A stretch of 45,694 bases of DNA, taken from contig JAQCBR010000019.1 in assembly GCA_027621295.1 (NCBI GenBank), positions 1 through 45,694 of the forward strand, written 5' to 3'. Under the pieces are notes generated by a model that made no database searches, was not told where the DNA came from, and worked only from the letters and a program-made list of their open reading frames with translations. A program made the translations under genes and the position numbers. This DNA comes from Planctomycetota bacterium (lineage in GTDB: Bacteria; Planctomycetota; UBA1135; UBA2386). Position 1 is the first letter of the stretch. Each line of letters starts with the position of its first letter. This document shows positions 1 to 8,317 of the stretch, piece by piece.

Positions 1-1
1 C

Positions 2-427
2 CTGCTCGCCTCGGCACGCGACCACGCGGCCGACGTGCTGATCGGCGCAGTGGCCTTCGTCGGGATCTTCCTGGCCGGGCAAGGGCTGCCGCAGCTCGAT
101 GCGGTCGCCGGCATCGCGATCGGCGTCTACGTGTTCTGGCTCGGCATCGAGCCGGTGCGGAGCAACGTCGGCATCCTGATGCACGAGGAGCCGCCCGGCT
201 ACGGCTCTCGCGCGCGGCAGATCGCCGAGACGGTCGACGGCGTGCACGGGGTCCGCGAGGTCCGGGTGCAGCCGGTCGGCGGCCAGTATCGGATCGACAT
301 GACGCTGCTCGTCGACGGCACGCTGACCGTGGCGGCAGCGCACGAACTCGCGCATGACGTCGAGGACGTGGTCAGGGAACGCCTCGACCACGTGATGGAG
401 GTCTACGTCCACGTCGAGCCGGCGTGA
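2..427 (+). CDS. Cation diffusion facilitator (CDF) transporter, 3' part
   Basis: This is the C-terminal part of a CDF-family divalent metal efflux transporter; the start lies outside the window and the frame is open from base 2. The visible protein begins in a transmembrane helix with SARDHAADVL, which matches the metal-site helix TM5 of CDF proteins. A second hydrophobic helix (about residues 13-45) follows, then a cytoplasmic ferredoxin-like dimerisation domain (IAETVDGVHGVREVRVQPVG, ending HVEPA). The TM5 site reads D-x-x-x-D (DHAAD), where zinc transporters usually have H-x-x-x-D. In the family the DxxxD form is associated with manganese-type CDFs, so Mn(II) export is possible, but TM2 is not visible. 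The gene ends 18 bases before the convergent gene at 446. Confidence 0.85.
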   Translation: MLASARDHAADVLIGAVAFVGIFLAGQGLPQLDAVAGIAIGVYVFWLGIEPVRSNVGILMHEEPPGYGSRARQIAETVDGVHGVREVRVQPVGGQYRIDMTLLVDGTLTVAAAHELAHDVEDVVRERLDHVMEVYVHVEPA

Positions 428-445
428 CGCAGGCCCGACCGGCGG

Positions 446-1702
446 TCACCACATCGTGATCTGCAGTGGCTCCGGCTCCTTGCCGGGCTGCACGAAGACC
501 GACTCGCTGCCCTGGATCAGCACCTTGCGGCCGCGGCCCTTGCCCTCGAGCTTGTCGGACGGAACGCTCGCCCGCGAGACCATCACGTCCGCGAAGACTT
601 CGACCGGGCCGAACGGCACGCGGTCGAGCACGAATCGACCATCGCCGTCACAGACCGCCGACTCGATGCCGTTCGGCCCGTGCTCGTGGTAGACGACGGC
701 GCCCGCGACGCCGCCGTTCGTGTGGCCGTTGACCACGCGCCCCCGGAGCTGCTGGGCGGGCTGGAGCAGCACGTCGCGCGTGTCGCCCGATCGGAGCGCA
801 GTGCGCCGGTAGGTCCAGCCTCGCGGCAGGTCGGGGACCAGCACGTGCGCGAACCGCGGCGCGGGCGGCAGGTGATGGACCGAGAACCTCCCGTCGTCGC
901 GCGTGCGAGCGGTCACGCCGGGGAGGTGGTGGATGCGCAGCTCGAGGTCGCCGAGCGGCGGAGCCTCGCTCCCCGCCGCGGTCCCGTCGAGAACGAGACG
1001 TCCCTGCGCGGGCGGCGACGGGTTGAGCGTGAATTCGATGCGCTCGCCGTCGCGCGACAGCCAGTCGATCTGGCCGAGCTCGTAGTCGCGGGCGAGCACC
1101 CGGAACGACCAGCTACGCACGGTGTCCGACACGCCGCCGACGGCGAACTTCCCTTCCGCATCGGTCTCCACCTCGGTCAGCAGCACGCCGCGCGCACCGC
1201 CGCCGAGGACCTGGATCAGCGCGCCCGCCACCGGCACGCCGGCGGTGTCGATCACTCGCCCTTCGACCTGCATCGGCTGACCCAGACGCAGCGGCAGCAC
1301 CTCGGCGCCCGGCTCGATCACCCCGTAGGCGATGCCGTGGCCGCTGACCGCCATCCGGACGAGCGCTCGATCACCGATCTCGTCGGCGGGGAGCGTCAAC
1401 GAGCCGTCGGGCTCGAGGTCGTAGACGCCGATCTGCGGCGTCGGGGACGCTGCCGACGGGCTCTCGTCGGCGACGAAGACCTCGACGCGCCCGGCGATCG
1501 CCAGCGGAACGCCGTCGGCGTCGACGACCTGGATGTGGCCGCGCGACGACTCGAAAGCACGCCAGCCTTCCCGTCCCAGGAAGAACAGCAGCATCGCCGG
1601 GATCACGAAGCGGATCGTCCAGGGCAGGCGGCGGATCCAGCTCGTGTTCTGCTGCGGACGGCGGGCCCGCGGCGCGCGGACGGTCTCGGAGTCGGTCGGC
1701 AA
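446..1702 (-). CDS. Membrane-anchored carboxypeptidase regulatory-like domain protein
   Basis: The product is a 418-residue protein of unknown specific role. An N-terminal basic stretch (RRLPW) and one transmembrane helix (IRFVIPAMLLFFLG) anchor it, and the rest should face the periplasm. The body carries repeated beta-sandwich modules of the carboxypeptidase regulatory-like type: a VEGRVIDTAGVPVAGALIQV module near residue 125 and a LRGRVVNGHTNGGVAGAVVY module near 330. Such modules are common in planctomycete surface proteins. I chose the TTG at 1702 because GGAG (1708-1711) sits five bases upstream and the start gives a normal n-region. No ATG is available near the helix, and longer readings run into rpiA. 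A TATACC hexamer (1732-1737, minus strand) could be its -10 element. It is divergent from rpiA. Confidence 0.75.
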   Translation of the reverse strand: MPTDSETVRAPRARRPQQNTSWIRRLPWTIRFVIPAMLLFFLGREGWRAFESSRGHIQVVDADGVPLAIAGRVEVFVADESPSAASPTPQIGVYDLEPDGSLTLPADEIGDRALVRMAVSGHGIAYGVIEPGAEVLPLRLGQPMQVEGRVIDTAGVPVAGALIQVLGGGARGVLLTEVETDAEGKFAVGGVSDTVRSWSFRVLARDYELGQIDWLSRDGERIEFTLNPSPPAQGRLVLDGTAAGSEAPPLGDLELRIHHLPGVTARTRDDGRFSVHHLPPAPRFAHVLVPDLPRGWTYRRTALRSGDTRDVLLQPAQQLRGRVVNGHTNGGVAGAVVYHEHGPNGIESAVCDGDGRFVLDRVPFGPVEVFADVMVSRASVPSDKLEGKGRGRKVLIQGSESVFVQPGKEPEPLQITMW

Positions 1703-1834
1703 GGCTTCTCCAGCGAGGGGACGGGCGCCCCGGTATAGCCCGGAGCGGACCAGCGCGCGAAGGGCACCGGAACGGCGGGACCCGCACCCCGGTTCGGTCG
1801 AAGCTTCGGAGGTCCGGCTGCCGGGCTGTCCGCG

Positions 1835-1840
1835 TATCGT
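1835..1840 (+). promoter_or_regulatory. Candidate -10 hexamer of rpiA
   Basis: TATCGT lies nine bases before the rpiA ATG. A start point about seven bases downstream would give an almost leaderless mRNA. No convincing -35 is visible. The same TAnnnT-then-ATG arrangement is seen before the genes at 35933 and 41061. Confidence 0.35.
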
Positions 1841-1849
1841 GGGGCCCGC

Positions 1850-2554
1850 ATGACGGATCCGCGCCAGAGCGGCAAGCGCGCCGCAGCCCGCGCCGCTGCC
1901 GACGAAGTCCGCAGCCACACCAAGATCGGCCTCGGCACCGGCTCGACGGTCGCGTTCGCGCTCGAGCGCCTCGCCGAGCGGCAGCGTGACGAAGGGCTCG
2001 CGTTCGTCGGGGTTCCGACCAGCGAGGCCACGGCGAAGCGCGCAACCGAACTCGGCATCACGCTGACCACGCTCGAGGAAGCCGGGAAGCTCGACCTGAC
2101 GATCGACGGCGCCGACGAGGTCGACCCCGCTCTCCACCTCGTCAAGGGCGGCGGCGGCGCGCTGACCCGCGAGAAGATCGTCGCGGCGGCCTCCGACCGC
2201 TTCCTGGTCATCGTGGACGGGACCAAGCTCGTCCCCCACCTCGGCGCGACGTTCCGGCTGCCGATCGAGGTCCTTCCGTTCGCGTGGCCGGTGACCGCGC
2301 GCCACGTCGAGGAGCTCGGGCTGCCGAACGTCCTCCGGACCGGCGCCGACGGCGAGCCCTACCGGACCGACAACGGCAACTTCATCCTGGACGCCACGCT
2401 GCCCCCGGTCGAGGACCTCGCAGCGCTCGAGGCGGGGCTCGACACGATCCCGGGCGTCGTCGAGTGCGGACTCTTCCTCGGCATGGCCGACCGCGTCTAC
2501 GTCGGCGAGGCGAACGGCGCGACCCGCGTGATCGAGGCGGGCGCCCCGGCGTGA
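1850..2554 (+). CDS. rpiA: Ribose-5-phosphate isomerase A
   Basis: This enzyme interconverts ribose 5-phosphate and ribulose 5-phosphate in the non-oxidative pentose phosphate pathway, in the cytoplasm. The 234-residue protein (E. coli RpiA has 219) shows every family landmark. GLGTGST at 27-33 is the phosphate loop, DGADE at 86-90 supplies the catalytic aspartates (Asp86 and Asp89, matching E. coli Asp81 and Asp84), and KGGGGALTREK at 99-109 supplies Lys99 and the general base Glu108. The ATG at 1850 gives the standard N-terminus. The gene stands alone: it is divergent from the gene at 446-1702 and convergent with the Nudix gene. Its stop codon lies in the loop of a strong inverted repeat. 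Function is secure. Confidence 0.97.
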   Translation: MTDPRQSGKRAAARAAADEVRSHTKIGLGTGSTVAFALERLAERQRDEGLAFVGVPTSEATAKRATELGITLTTLEEAGKLDLTIDGADEVDPALHLVKGGGGALTREKIVAAASDRFLVIVDGTKLVPHLGATFRLPIEVLPFAWPVTARHVEELGLPNVLRTGADGEPYRTDNGNFILDATLPPVEDLAALEAGLDTIPGVVECGLFLGMADRVYVGEANGATRVIEAGAPA

Positions 2555-2566
2555 GCACGGGGCGCC
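2540..2566. terminator. Bidirectional hairpin at rpiA/Nudix convergence
   Basis: A perfect 9-bp inverted repeat, GGCGCCCCG (2540-2548) and CGGGGCGCC (2558-2566), encloses a nine-base loop that contains the rpiA stop codon. It lies between convergent genes, so it could end transcription from both sides. There is no T-run on either strand, so an intrinsic terminator of the classical type is not proven. Confidence 0.45.
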
Positions 2567-2579
2567 GGCGTGGCGGGGA

Positions 2580-3161
2580 TCAGCGCCCGCCCGCGGCCAG
2601 CCGGTGGAGGTAGAGCGCGTTCAGGACCAGCGCGTGCTGGATCGTGCCGGCGCGGACCATGTCCTCGACGTCGCCGAGCGGCAGCGTCAGCACCTCGAGG
2701 TCCTCGCCGGGGTCGGGCTGGATGTCCCCGACCAGGCGGCAGCCGGTCAGCAGGTAGGTATCGCAGCGGTTCGTGAACAGCGCAGGGTTGGGCTGCACGG
2801 TGCCGAGGTGGACCGGAGGCCGGTCGGTGGCGAATCCCGTCTCCTCGCGGAGCTCGCGCACCGCGGCGTCGGCGGCGGACTCGCCGGGTTCGACGCAGCC
2901 GCCCGGGATCTCGAGCGTGAAGTCGGCCGAGCCATGGCGGTACTGGCGCACCAGCACGAGCTCGTCGTCCTCGGTCAGCGCGACGATGTTGACCCAGTTC
3001 CAGGTCTCGATCAGGAAGAAGCCGTGCGACGCCCCGGTCCGCGGCGACGTCCGCTCGGCGAGGACCACGTCGAAGATCTTGAACCGCGTCAGGCTCCGGC
3101 GGCCCGTCTCGGGCCACGGGCGGAGCCCGTCGGGTGACGCAGGGTCCACGGGCGACGTCAC
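2580..3161 (-). CDS. Nudix hydrolase, ADP-ribose pyrophosphatase-like
   Basis: This 193-residue protein is a Nudix hydrolase. The complete Nudix box (G-x5-E-x7-REUxEExGU) runs from GGCVEPGES to RELREETGF in mid-protein. The flanking blocks, VVLAERTSPRTG then FFLIETWNWVNIVALTEDDE and LVRQYRHG, resemble ADP-ribose pyrophosphatase (NudF-like) enzymes, so a nucleoside-diphosphate sugar is the likely substrate. The exact substrate cannot be read from sequence. I chose the GTG at 3161 because it overlaps the yqeY stop as GTGA, indicating translational coupling. It is the last gene of a gyrA-yqeY-Nudix operon and converges on rpiA. Confidence 0.88.
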   Translation of the reverse strand: MTSPVDPASPDGLRPWPETGRRSLTRFKIFDVVLAERTSPRTGASHGFFLIETWNWVNIVALTEDDELVLVRQYRHGSADFTLEIPGGCVEPGESAADAAVRELREETGFATDRPPVHLGTVQPNPALFTNRCDTYLLTGCRLVGDIQPDPGEDLEVLTLPLGDVEDMVRAGTIQHALVLNALYLHRLAAGGR

Positions 3162-3601
3162 AGCTGCTTGATCGCGGCCTGGACGTCCCGACCCTCGGCG
3201 AGCCCCTTGTGGCGCGCCATCCACTCCTTCATGAAGCGGCCGGTGTCCTGCGGGCCCTGGTAGCCGATGTCGGCTGCGACCTCGCGGACCTTGGCGAGCA
3301 GCGCGTCGCCCTGGAGCTGCTGCGGCAGGTAGCCCTGGATGAACTCGAGCTGCTCGGTCTCGTGGGCCACGATGTCGTCGCGGCCGGCCTGCGTCGCCTG
3401 GTCGATCGCGTCGCGCGCCGACTTGACCATCTTGCGGAGCACGTCGAGCTCCTGCTCGACCGACATCTCGTCGGAAGAGCCCTGGAGCTGGGCCGCCTTG
3501 AGGGCGGCGATCATCAGCCGGATCGTCTCGAGGCGCGGCTTGTCACCGGCCTTCATCGCCGACTTCATGTCGGCGACGAGCTTGGACTGGACCTCGTTCA
3601 C
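3158..3601 (-). CDS. yqeY: GatB/YqeY domain protein
   Basis: This is a 147-residue YqeY-family protein, the usual family length. It is related to the tail domain of the GatB amidotransferase subunit, which contacts tRNA. Free-standing YqeY has no firmly established reaction. Landmarks are the N-terminal helix KLVADMKSAMKAGDK, then RLETIRLMIAALKAAQ, EQLEFIQGYLPQQL and the C-terminal DTGRFMKEWMARHKG. The start is the GTG at 3601, which overlaps the gyrA stop as GTGA; the 3' end overlaps the Nudix start in the same way. The three genes are therefore probably co-transcribed and translationally coupled from the gyrA promoter. Confidence 0.93.
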   Translation of the reverse strand: MNEVQSKLVADMKSAMKAGDKPRLETIRLMIAALKAAQLQGSSDEMSVEQELDVLRKMVKSARDAIDQATQAGRDDIVAHETEQLEFIQGYLPQQLQGDALLAKVREVAADIGYQGPQDTGRFMKEWMARHKGLAEGRDVQAAIKQL

Positions 3602-6087
3602 GAGCCGACCTCCGGCTCCGCGCCGTCCTCTTCCGCATCGCTCGGCACCTTGGCGACCGCGACGAGCTTGTCGCCGCCGCGCAGCTGGATGCAGCGCACG
3701 CCCTGGGTCGCGCGACCGATCGTGCTGATGCCGCTCGCCGGCGTGCGGACGATCTGGCCGTCCTTGGTCACGAGCATCACCTCGTCGCTGTCGTCGACCG
3801 CGAGCATGTTGACGACCGGACCGTTGCGCTCGGACGCGCGGATGTCGATCAGGCCCTGGCCGCCGCGCGTCTGGAGCCGGTACTCGCCGAGCTCGGTGCG
3901 CTTGCCGTAGCCGTTCTCGCACAGCGTCAGCAGGCTCCTCGAGTCATCGGAGATGACCATGCCGACGACCTCGTCGCCGTCCTTCAGCTTGATGCCCCGG
4001 ACGCCGACCGCGCTGCGGCCCATCGCCCGCGCATCCGTCTCCGAGAACCGGATCGCCATGCCCTGGCGCGTGCCGAGCAGGATCGCCTCGCCGGGACGGG
4101 CGAGGCCGACGCCGATCAGCCGATCGTCCTCGGCGAGCCCGACGGCGATGATCCCGTTGCTCTTCGGGCGGCTGTAGGCCTCGAGGCTCGTCTTCTTGAT
4201 CTGGCCCTTGGCGGTCGCGGTCACCACGTAGCCAGGGTCGTCGAAGTTCTTGACCGGGAGAATGGCAGTGATGCGCTCGCCCTCGACCTGCGTCTGGATG
4301 ACGTTGGCGAGCGCGCGGCCGCGCGCGGTCCGCGCGAACTGCGGCAGCTGGTAGACCTTGCGCCAGTAGACGCGGCCCCGATCGCTGAAGAACAGGAAGT
4401 AGTCGTGGGTGCTGGCGATGAACAGCTTCTCGAGGAAGTCGCCTTCCTTCGTGTCGCCTGCCGCCACGCCCTTGCCGCCGCGCGCCTGGCTGCGGTACTG
4501 GTCGAGCGCCGTCCGCTTGATGTAGCCCTGGTGGCTGACGGTCACGACCATGTTCTCCTCGGGGATGAGGTCCTCGGCGATGAAGTCGCCGACCTCCTCG
4601 TCCGAGATCACGGTGCGCCGATCGTCGCCGTACTCCTGGACCATCGAGTCGAGGTCCTCACGGATCAGGCCGATCAGCACGGTCCGGTCGTTCAGGATCG
4701 ACTTGTAGTACTCGATGTTCTGGAGGACCTCGCCGTACTCGGCTTCGAGCTTCTCGATCTCGAGGCCAGTGAGGCGCGCGAGGCGCATGTCGAGGATCGC
4801 CTGCGACTGGATCTGCGAGAGCGCGAAGCGCTCCATAAGGCGCGCCCGCGCCTGCTCGGGCGACGCCGAGGTCTTCACGATCTCGACGACCTCGTCGATG
4901 TTCGCGACCGCGATGCGCAGCCCTTCGAGGATGTGGAGTCTCTCCTCGGCCTTGCGGAGCAGGTATCGCGTCCGCCGCGTGATCACGTCGATGCGGTGGT
5001 CGCGGTAGGCCTCGAGCAGTGACTTGAACGGCAGCGTCCGCGGCTGGCGCTTGTCGATCGCCAGGTTGATGACGCTGAACGTCGTCTGCAGCGGGCTCAG
5101 CTTGAACAGCTGATTGACCGTCACGGTCTCGTCGTCGACGCCGCGCTTGAGCTCGACGACGAGGCGAAGACCGATGCGCTCGTTGGTCTCGTCGTTGACG
5201 TCCGCGATCGTGTCGATCTGCCCGGCCTTGGCGAGGTTCGCGATCCGCTCGAGGATCGTGTTGACCTTGACCTGGAACGGGACCTCCGTGAACACCAGGA
5301 CCTTGCGGCCGCGCTGCTCCTCGACGTGGTACTTGGCGCGGACCGTGACCGCACCGCGGCCGGTCTTGTAGGCGTTCAGGATCCCCTGCCGCCCCATGAT
5401 GATGCCGCCGGTCGGGAAGTCCGGACCGTGCACCACCGTCATCAGCTTCTCGAACGGAACCTCCGGGTCGTCGAGGAGCAGGTGCAGCGCGGCCGCGATC
5501 TCGCGCAGGTTGTGCGGCGGCAGGCTCGTCGCCATGCCGACCGCGATGCCGGTCGCCCCGTTGCACAACAGCGCCGGGAACTTCGCGGGCAGGACCGCAG
5601 GCTCGTCCTGCGTGTCGTCGTAGTTGCGCTGGAAGTCAACCGTCTCCTGCTGGATGTCGGCGAGGAGGTCGACCGTCGGCCGACCCATCCGCGCTTCCGT
5701 GTAGCGCATCGCCGCCGGCGGGCTGCCGTCGATCGCGCCGAAGTTCCCCTGGCTCTCGACCAGCGGGTAGCGCGTCGTGAACGGCTGGGCCATCCCGACG
5801 AGGGTCGGGTAGACGACCGACTCACCGTGCGGGTGGAAGTTGCCCGACGTGTCCCCACAGATCTTCGCGCACTTCCTGAACTTGGCCCGTGGGAACAGGC
5901 TCAGCTGGAACATCGCGTAGAGGATCCGCCGCTGGCTCGGCTTGAGCCCGTCGCGCACGTCGGGCAGCGCGCGGCTGTAGATCACGCTGAGGGAGTAGTT
6001 GAGGTAGCTCTCCTGCATCTCCTTCTCGAGGAGCAGCTCGGAGATCCTTCCTCCCCCGCCGGCGGGGGTCTGTGTGCTGTCGGTCAT
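3598..6087 (-). CDS. gyrA: DNA gyrase subunit A
   Basis: This is the breakage-reunion subunit of the type II topoisomerase that introduces negative supercoils. The 829-residue protein begins with the winged-helix/tower core and has the catalytic tyrosine at Tyr129 in [11 protein letters not shown] coiled-coil tower and six beta-pinwheel repeats follow. The GyrA box QARGGKG (near residue 535), with a related QTRGGQG later, identifies gyrase rather than topoisomerase IV. In the quinolone region ([10 protein letters not shown]) Ser90 matches E. coli Ser83, but Pro94 stands where E. coli has Asp87. The C-terminus has a short acidic tail. A promoter is visible at 6124-6152. yqeY and the Nudix gene follow with four-base overlaps. 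Confidence 0.97.
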   Translation of the reverse strand: MTDSTQTPAGGGGRISELLLEKEMQESYLNYSLSVIYSRALPDVRDGLKPSQRRILYAMFQLSLFPRAKFRKCAKICGDTSGNFHPHGESVVYPTLVGMAQPFTTRYPLVESQGNFGAIDGSPPAAMRYTEARMGRPTVDLLADIQQETVDFQRNYDDTQDEPAVLPAKFPALLCNGATGIAVGMATSLPPHNLREIAAALHLLLDDPEVPFEKLMTVVHGPDFPTGGIIMGRQGILNAYKTGRGAVTVRAKYHVEEQRGRKVLVFTEVPFQVKVNTILERIANLAKAGQIDTIADVNDETNERIGLRLVVELKRGVDDETVTVNQLFKLSPLQTTFSVINLAIDKRQPRTLPFKSLLEAYRDHRIDVITRRTRYLLRKAEERLHILEGLRIAVANIDEVVEIVKTSASPEQARARLMERFALSQIQSQAILDMRLARLTGLEIEKLEAEYGEVLQNIEYYKSILNDRTVLIGLIREDLDSMVQEYGDDRRTVISDEEVGDFIAEDLIPEENMVVTVSHQGYIKRTALDQYRSQARGGKGVAAGDTKEGDFLEKLFIASTHDYFLFFSDRGRVYWRKVYQLPQFARTARGRALANVIQTQVEGERITAILPVKNFDDPGYVVTATAKGQIKKTSLEAYSRPKSNGIIAVGLAEDDRLIGVGLARPGEAILLGTRQGMAIRFSETDARAMGRSAVGVRGIKLKDGDEVVGMVISDDSRSLLTLCENGYGKRTELGEYRLQTRGGQGLIDIRASERNGPVVNMLAVDDSDEVMLVTKDGQIVRTPASGISTIGRATQGVRCIQLRGGDKLVAVAKVPSDAEEDGAEPEVGS

Positions 6088-6123
6088 GCGGGCTCGGTCC
6101 CCGACGAAGGCCGGGAACGGGGC

Positions 6124-6152
6124 ATTCTCCGCCCCTCTCGGGGCGCTATCAA
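6124..6152 (-). promoter_or_regulatory. Candidate gyrA promoter with palindrome in the spacer
   Basis: On the minus strand, TTGATA (6147-6152) and GAGAAT (6124-6129) are separated by exactly 17 bases. This is the best sigma70-like promoter in the window, about 30 bases upstream of the gyrA ATG. The spacer holds a perfect inverted repeat, CGCCCC-GAGA-GGGGCG (6130-6145), which may be an operator or respond to supercoiling. Confidence 0.5.
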
Positions 6153-6250
6153 CAGCGGGCCGAGTTCGCTACCATCTCCGGGTTCGCCGACCGGCCCGCA
6201 CCGGCTGGTTCGGCGTGATCTTGACCACGGGCCGGGTGCGCCCGGCACCC

Positions 6251-6257
6251 AGAGGAG
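6251..6257 (+). promoter_or_regulatory. Ribosome binding site fixing a TTG start
   Basis: AGAGGAG lies five bases before TTG (6263-6265). This decides the start of the molybdopterin-binding-domain gene. Upstream ATG codons in the same frame lie in the gyrA leader and give a non-conserved basic extension. A TACCAT hexamer at 6170-6175 is a possible -10. Confidence 0.6.
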
Positions 6258-6262
6258 TCCGC

Positions 6263-7096
6263 TTGAACGAGAAGACCGCCTTCATCTTCTGCATGGGTCG
6301 CGAGCTCCTGGAGGGGCTCGTGCTGGACCGGAACGCCCACTTCATGGCCAGCCACGTGACCCGCTGTGGGCTGCGCGTCCGGACCATCCAAGTCCTCGAT
6401 GACGTCGCCAGCGAGGTCGTCTCCGCATTCCGACAGGCCATCGAAGCGAAGCCGGACTACATCCTCGTGACCGGCGGCATGGGCCCGGGCCTCAACGACA
6501 TCACCCGGGAATGCGCGGCCGAGGCCGCAGGGCTCCCGCTGGCGCTCGACGAGACCGCAAAGACCTTCCTCGCCAACTCCTACCGCCGACTCGTCGCCAA
6601 GGGTGTCGTCGAAGACGGTGACCTGGACGGCGACCGCATGAAGATGGCCCACGTGCCGCAGGGAGCGACCTGCTACGAGAACCTGAGCGGCACGGCTCCG
6701 GCGGTGTCGTTCAAGGTCGGGCCGACGACGTTCTTCCTGCTTCCCGGCCAGCCCGAGGAGCTCCGCCGACTGTTCACGCAGTTCGTGCAGCCGCGCCTCG
6801 AGGAGGACGGTCCGGGCGGCTTCCGCGAGTCGATCCACATCGACTACCAGGGCGGTGATGAGTCGCTGATCTCCCGGATGCTCGGCGACCTCGGCCGGCG
6901 CCACCCGCAGGTCCACTCGCGGGCCCGCCTCCAGGGTGTCGACGACGCGGTGACGATCCGCATCACGCTGACCGTCGAGGGCACCGATCGCCCTGCGCTG
7001 GAGGAGCAGCTGACCGCAGCATCCGCCGACCTCCGTGCACGGCTCGGGCTCGAAGTCGGACACGGCCTGGACGCCGGCAACGGCGCCCACGACTGA
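6263..7096 (+). CDS. CinA-type molybdopterin-binding domain protein
   Basis: This 277-residue protein belongs to the MoCF-binding/CinA N-terminal domain family. The family pattern (short beta strand, RELLEG, D-x-N, then TGGMGP) is seen as FCMGRELLEGLVLDRNAHF near the start and VTGGMGPGLNDITRECAAEA near residue 75. Later blocks include FFLLPGQPEELRRLF. Where family members usually have GPT-x-DD-T, this protein has GPGLNDIT. The C-terminal nicotinamide-nucleotide amidase domain of full CinA is absent, so pyridine nucleotide deamidation is unlikely. The specific reaction is unknown. mutY follows after 15 bases, so the two genes probably form one transcript. Confidence 0.8.
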   Translation: MNEKTAFIFCMGRELLEGLVLDRNAHFMASHVTRCGLRVRTIQVLDDVASEVVSAFRQAIEAKPDYILVTGGMGPGLNDITRECAAEAAGLPLALDETAKTFLANSYRRLVAKGVVEDGDLDGDRMKMAHVPQGATCYENLSGTAPAVSFKVGPTTFFLLPGQPEELRRLFTQFVQPRLEEDGPGGFRESIHIDYQGGDESLISRMLGDLGRRHPQVHSRARLQGVDDAVTIRITLTVEGTDRPALEEQLTAASADLRARLGLEVGHGLDAGNGAHD

Positions 7097-7111
7097 CGCC
7101 AGGGACCCCGC

Positions 7112-8158
7112 TTGAGCGCAGGCTTCGCGGCCCGACTGCTCGCGTGGTACGACGCCCACGGCCGCACGCTGCCGTGGCGCCGCTCGACGCCGGACCCGTG
7201 GGGAACCTGGGTCAGCGAGGTGATGCTCCAGCAGACCCGGGTCGAGGTCGTGCGGGAGGCGTGGGCGCGTTTCCGCGACGCGTTCCCGGAGCCCGTCGAC
7301 TTCGCTGTGGCGGACGACGACGCTCTCCACCGCGCGTGGCAGGGTCTCGGCTACTACCGGCGAGCGCGCCTGCTCCGGGATGGAGCTCGACAGGTCGTCG
7401 AGAGACACGGCGGAAGCGTGCCGAGCGGGATCGCCGAACTCGGTGCCCTCGCCGGTATCGGCGAATACACGCGCGGGGCGATCGCCTCGATCGCGTTCGG
7501 TCATCCGGTGGCCGCGATCGACGGCAACGTGGAGCGGGTGTTCGCCCGGCACCGGGCCGTCCGTGACGACGTGAAGAAGACCGCGACCCGTCGGCTGCTG
7601 CGAACGCTCGTCGAAGCCGAGATCGACCGCGCCCGACCCGGCGACTTCAACCAGGCGTTGATGGACCTGGGAGCGACCGTCTGCACCCCTCGCTCCCCGC
7701 GCTGTGGGGCCTGCCCGCTGGCAGCCGACTGCGCGGCTCGGAGCCAGGGCCTCCAGGAGGAGCTGCCGGTGCTGCCGGCGCGGCGGGCGATGGTGGACGT
7801 CGCGGCGCGCGTCGTCGTGGTGCGGGACTCGCACGGACGGGTCCTGGGGGCCCGCATCCCGACGGGCGAGATCAACCAGGGACAGATGGAACTGCCGGGC
7901 CCGGGTGTCCTGGTCGACCACCCGGGCGACGCGCAGGCCCTCGCGTTCGCGATCTTCGCACGCCACGGCGCGCAGCTGCGGATCGGCGACGAGCTCACGC
8001 GGGTCCGCCACGGGATCACGCATCACCGGATCACCGTGTGTGCCTACGCGGGAGAACTCTCGGGTGAGGCTGGGGACCTGGAGTTCCTCGATCCGGGCGA
8101 CCCCGGAGTGCCGTGGAGCACGCCGGCGCGGAAGGTGCTGGCGAAGCTCGACGGCTGA
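7112..8158 (+). CDS. mutY: A/G-specific adenine glycosylase MutY
   Basis: MutY removes adenine mispaired with 8-oxoguanine in base excision repair. The 348-residue protein (E. coli 350) has catalytic Glu36 in VSEVMLQQTR, GLGYYRRAR, a helix-hairpin-helix (ALAGIGEYTRGAI) and catalytic Asp137 in AIDGNVERVF. A [4Fe-4S] cluster is formed by Cys191, Cys198, Cys201 and Cys207 in the exact C-x6-C-x2-C-x5-C spacing. The C-terminal third should be the NUDIX-like 8-oxoG recognition domain and contains LTRVRHGITHHRITV. The start is a TTG at 7112 directly before the conserved first helix, with AGGGA just upstream. It is paired with the preceding molybdopterin-domain gene. Confidence 0.96.
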   Translation: MSAGFAARLLAWYDAHGRTLPWRRSTPDPWGTWVSEVMLQQTRVEVVREAWARFRDAFPEPVDFAVADDDALHRAWQGLGYYRRARLLRDGARQVVERHGGSVPSGIAELGALAGIGEYTRGAIASIAFGHPVAAIDGNVERVFARHRAVRDDVKKTATRRLLRTLVEAEIDRARPGDFNQALMDLGATVCTPRSPRCGACPLAADCAARSQGLQEELPVLPARRAMVDVAARVVVVRDSHGRVLGARIPTGEINQGQMELPGPGVLVDHPGDAQALAFAIFARHGAQLRIGDELTRVRHGITHHRITVCAYAGELSGEAGDLEFLDPGDPGVPWSTPARKVLAKLDG

Positions 8159-8317
8159 TGCGGGCCAGCTGACCGCGTGGAACCGAGTCAATCTGCGGTC
8201 CGTGGTGTGCTGGCTCGACGTCCGCCCTGCAGCCGCTGCGGCACGCGAAGGTTCCGCCGGCAGCGCCGTGTCGGTATCGTCCGCCGCCCGAACTTTCGCA
8301 CGGAGACAGCAGATTCC

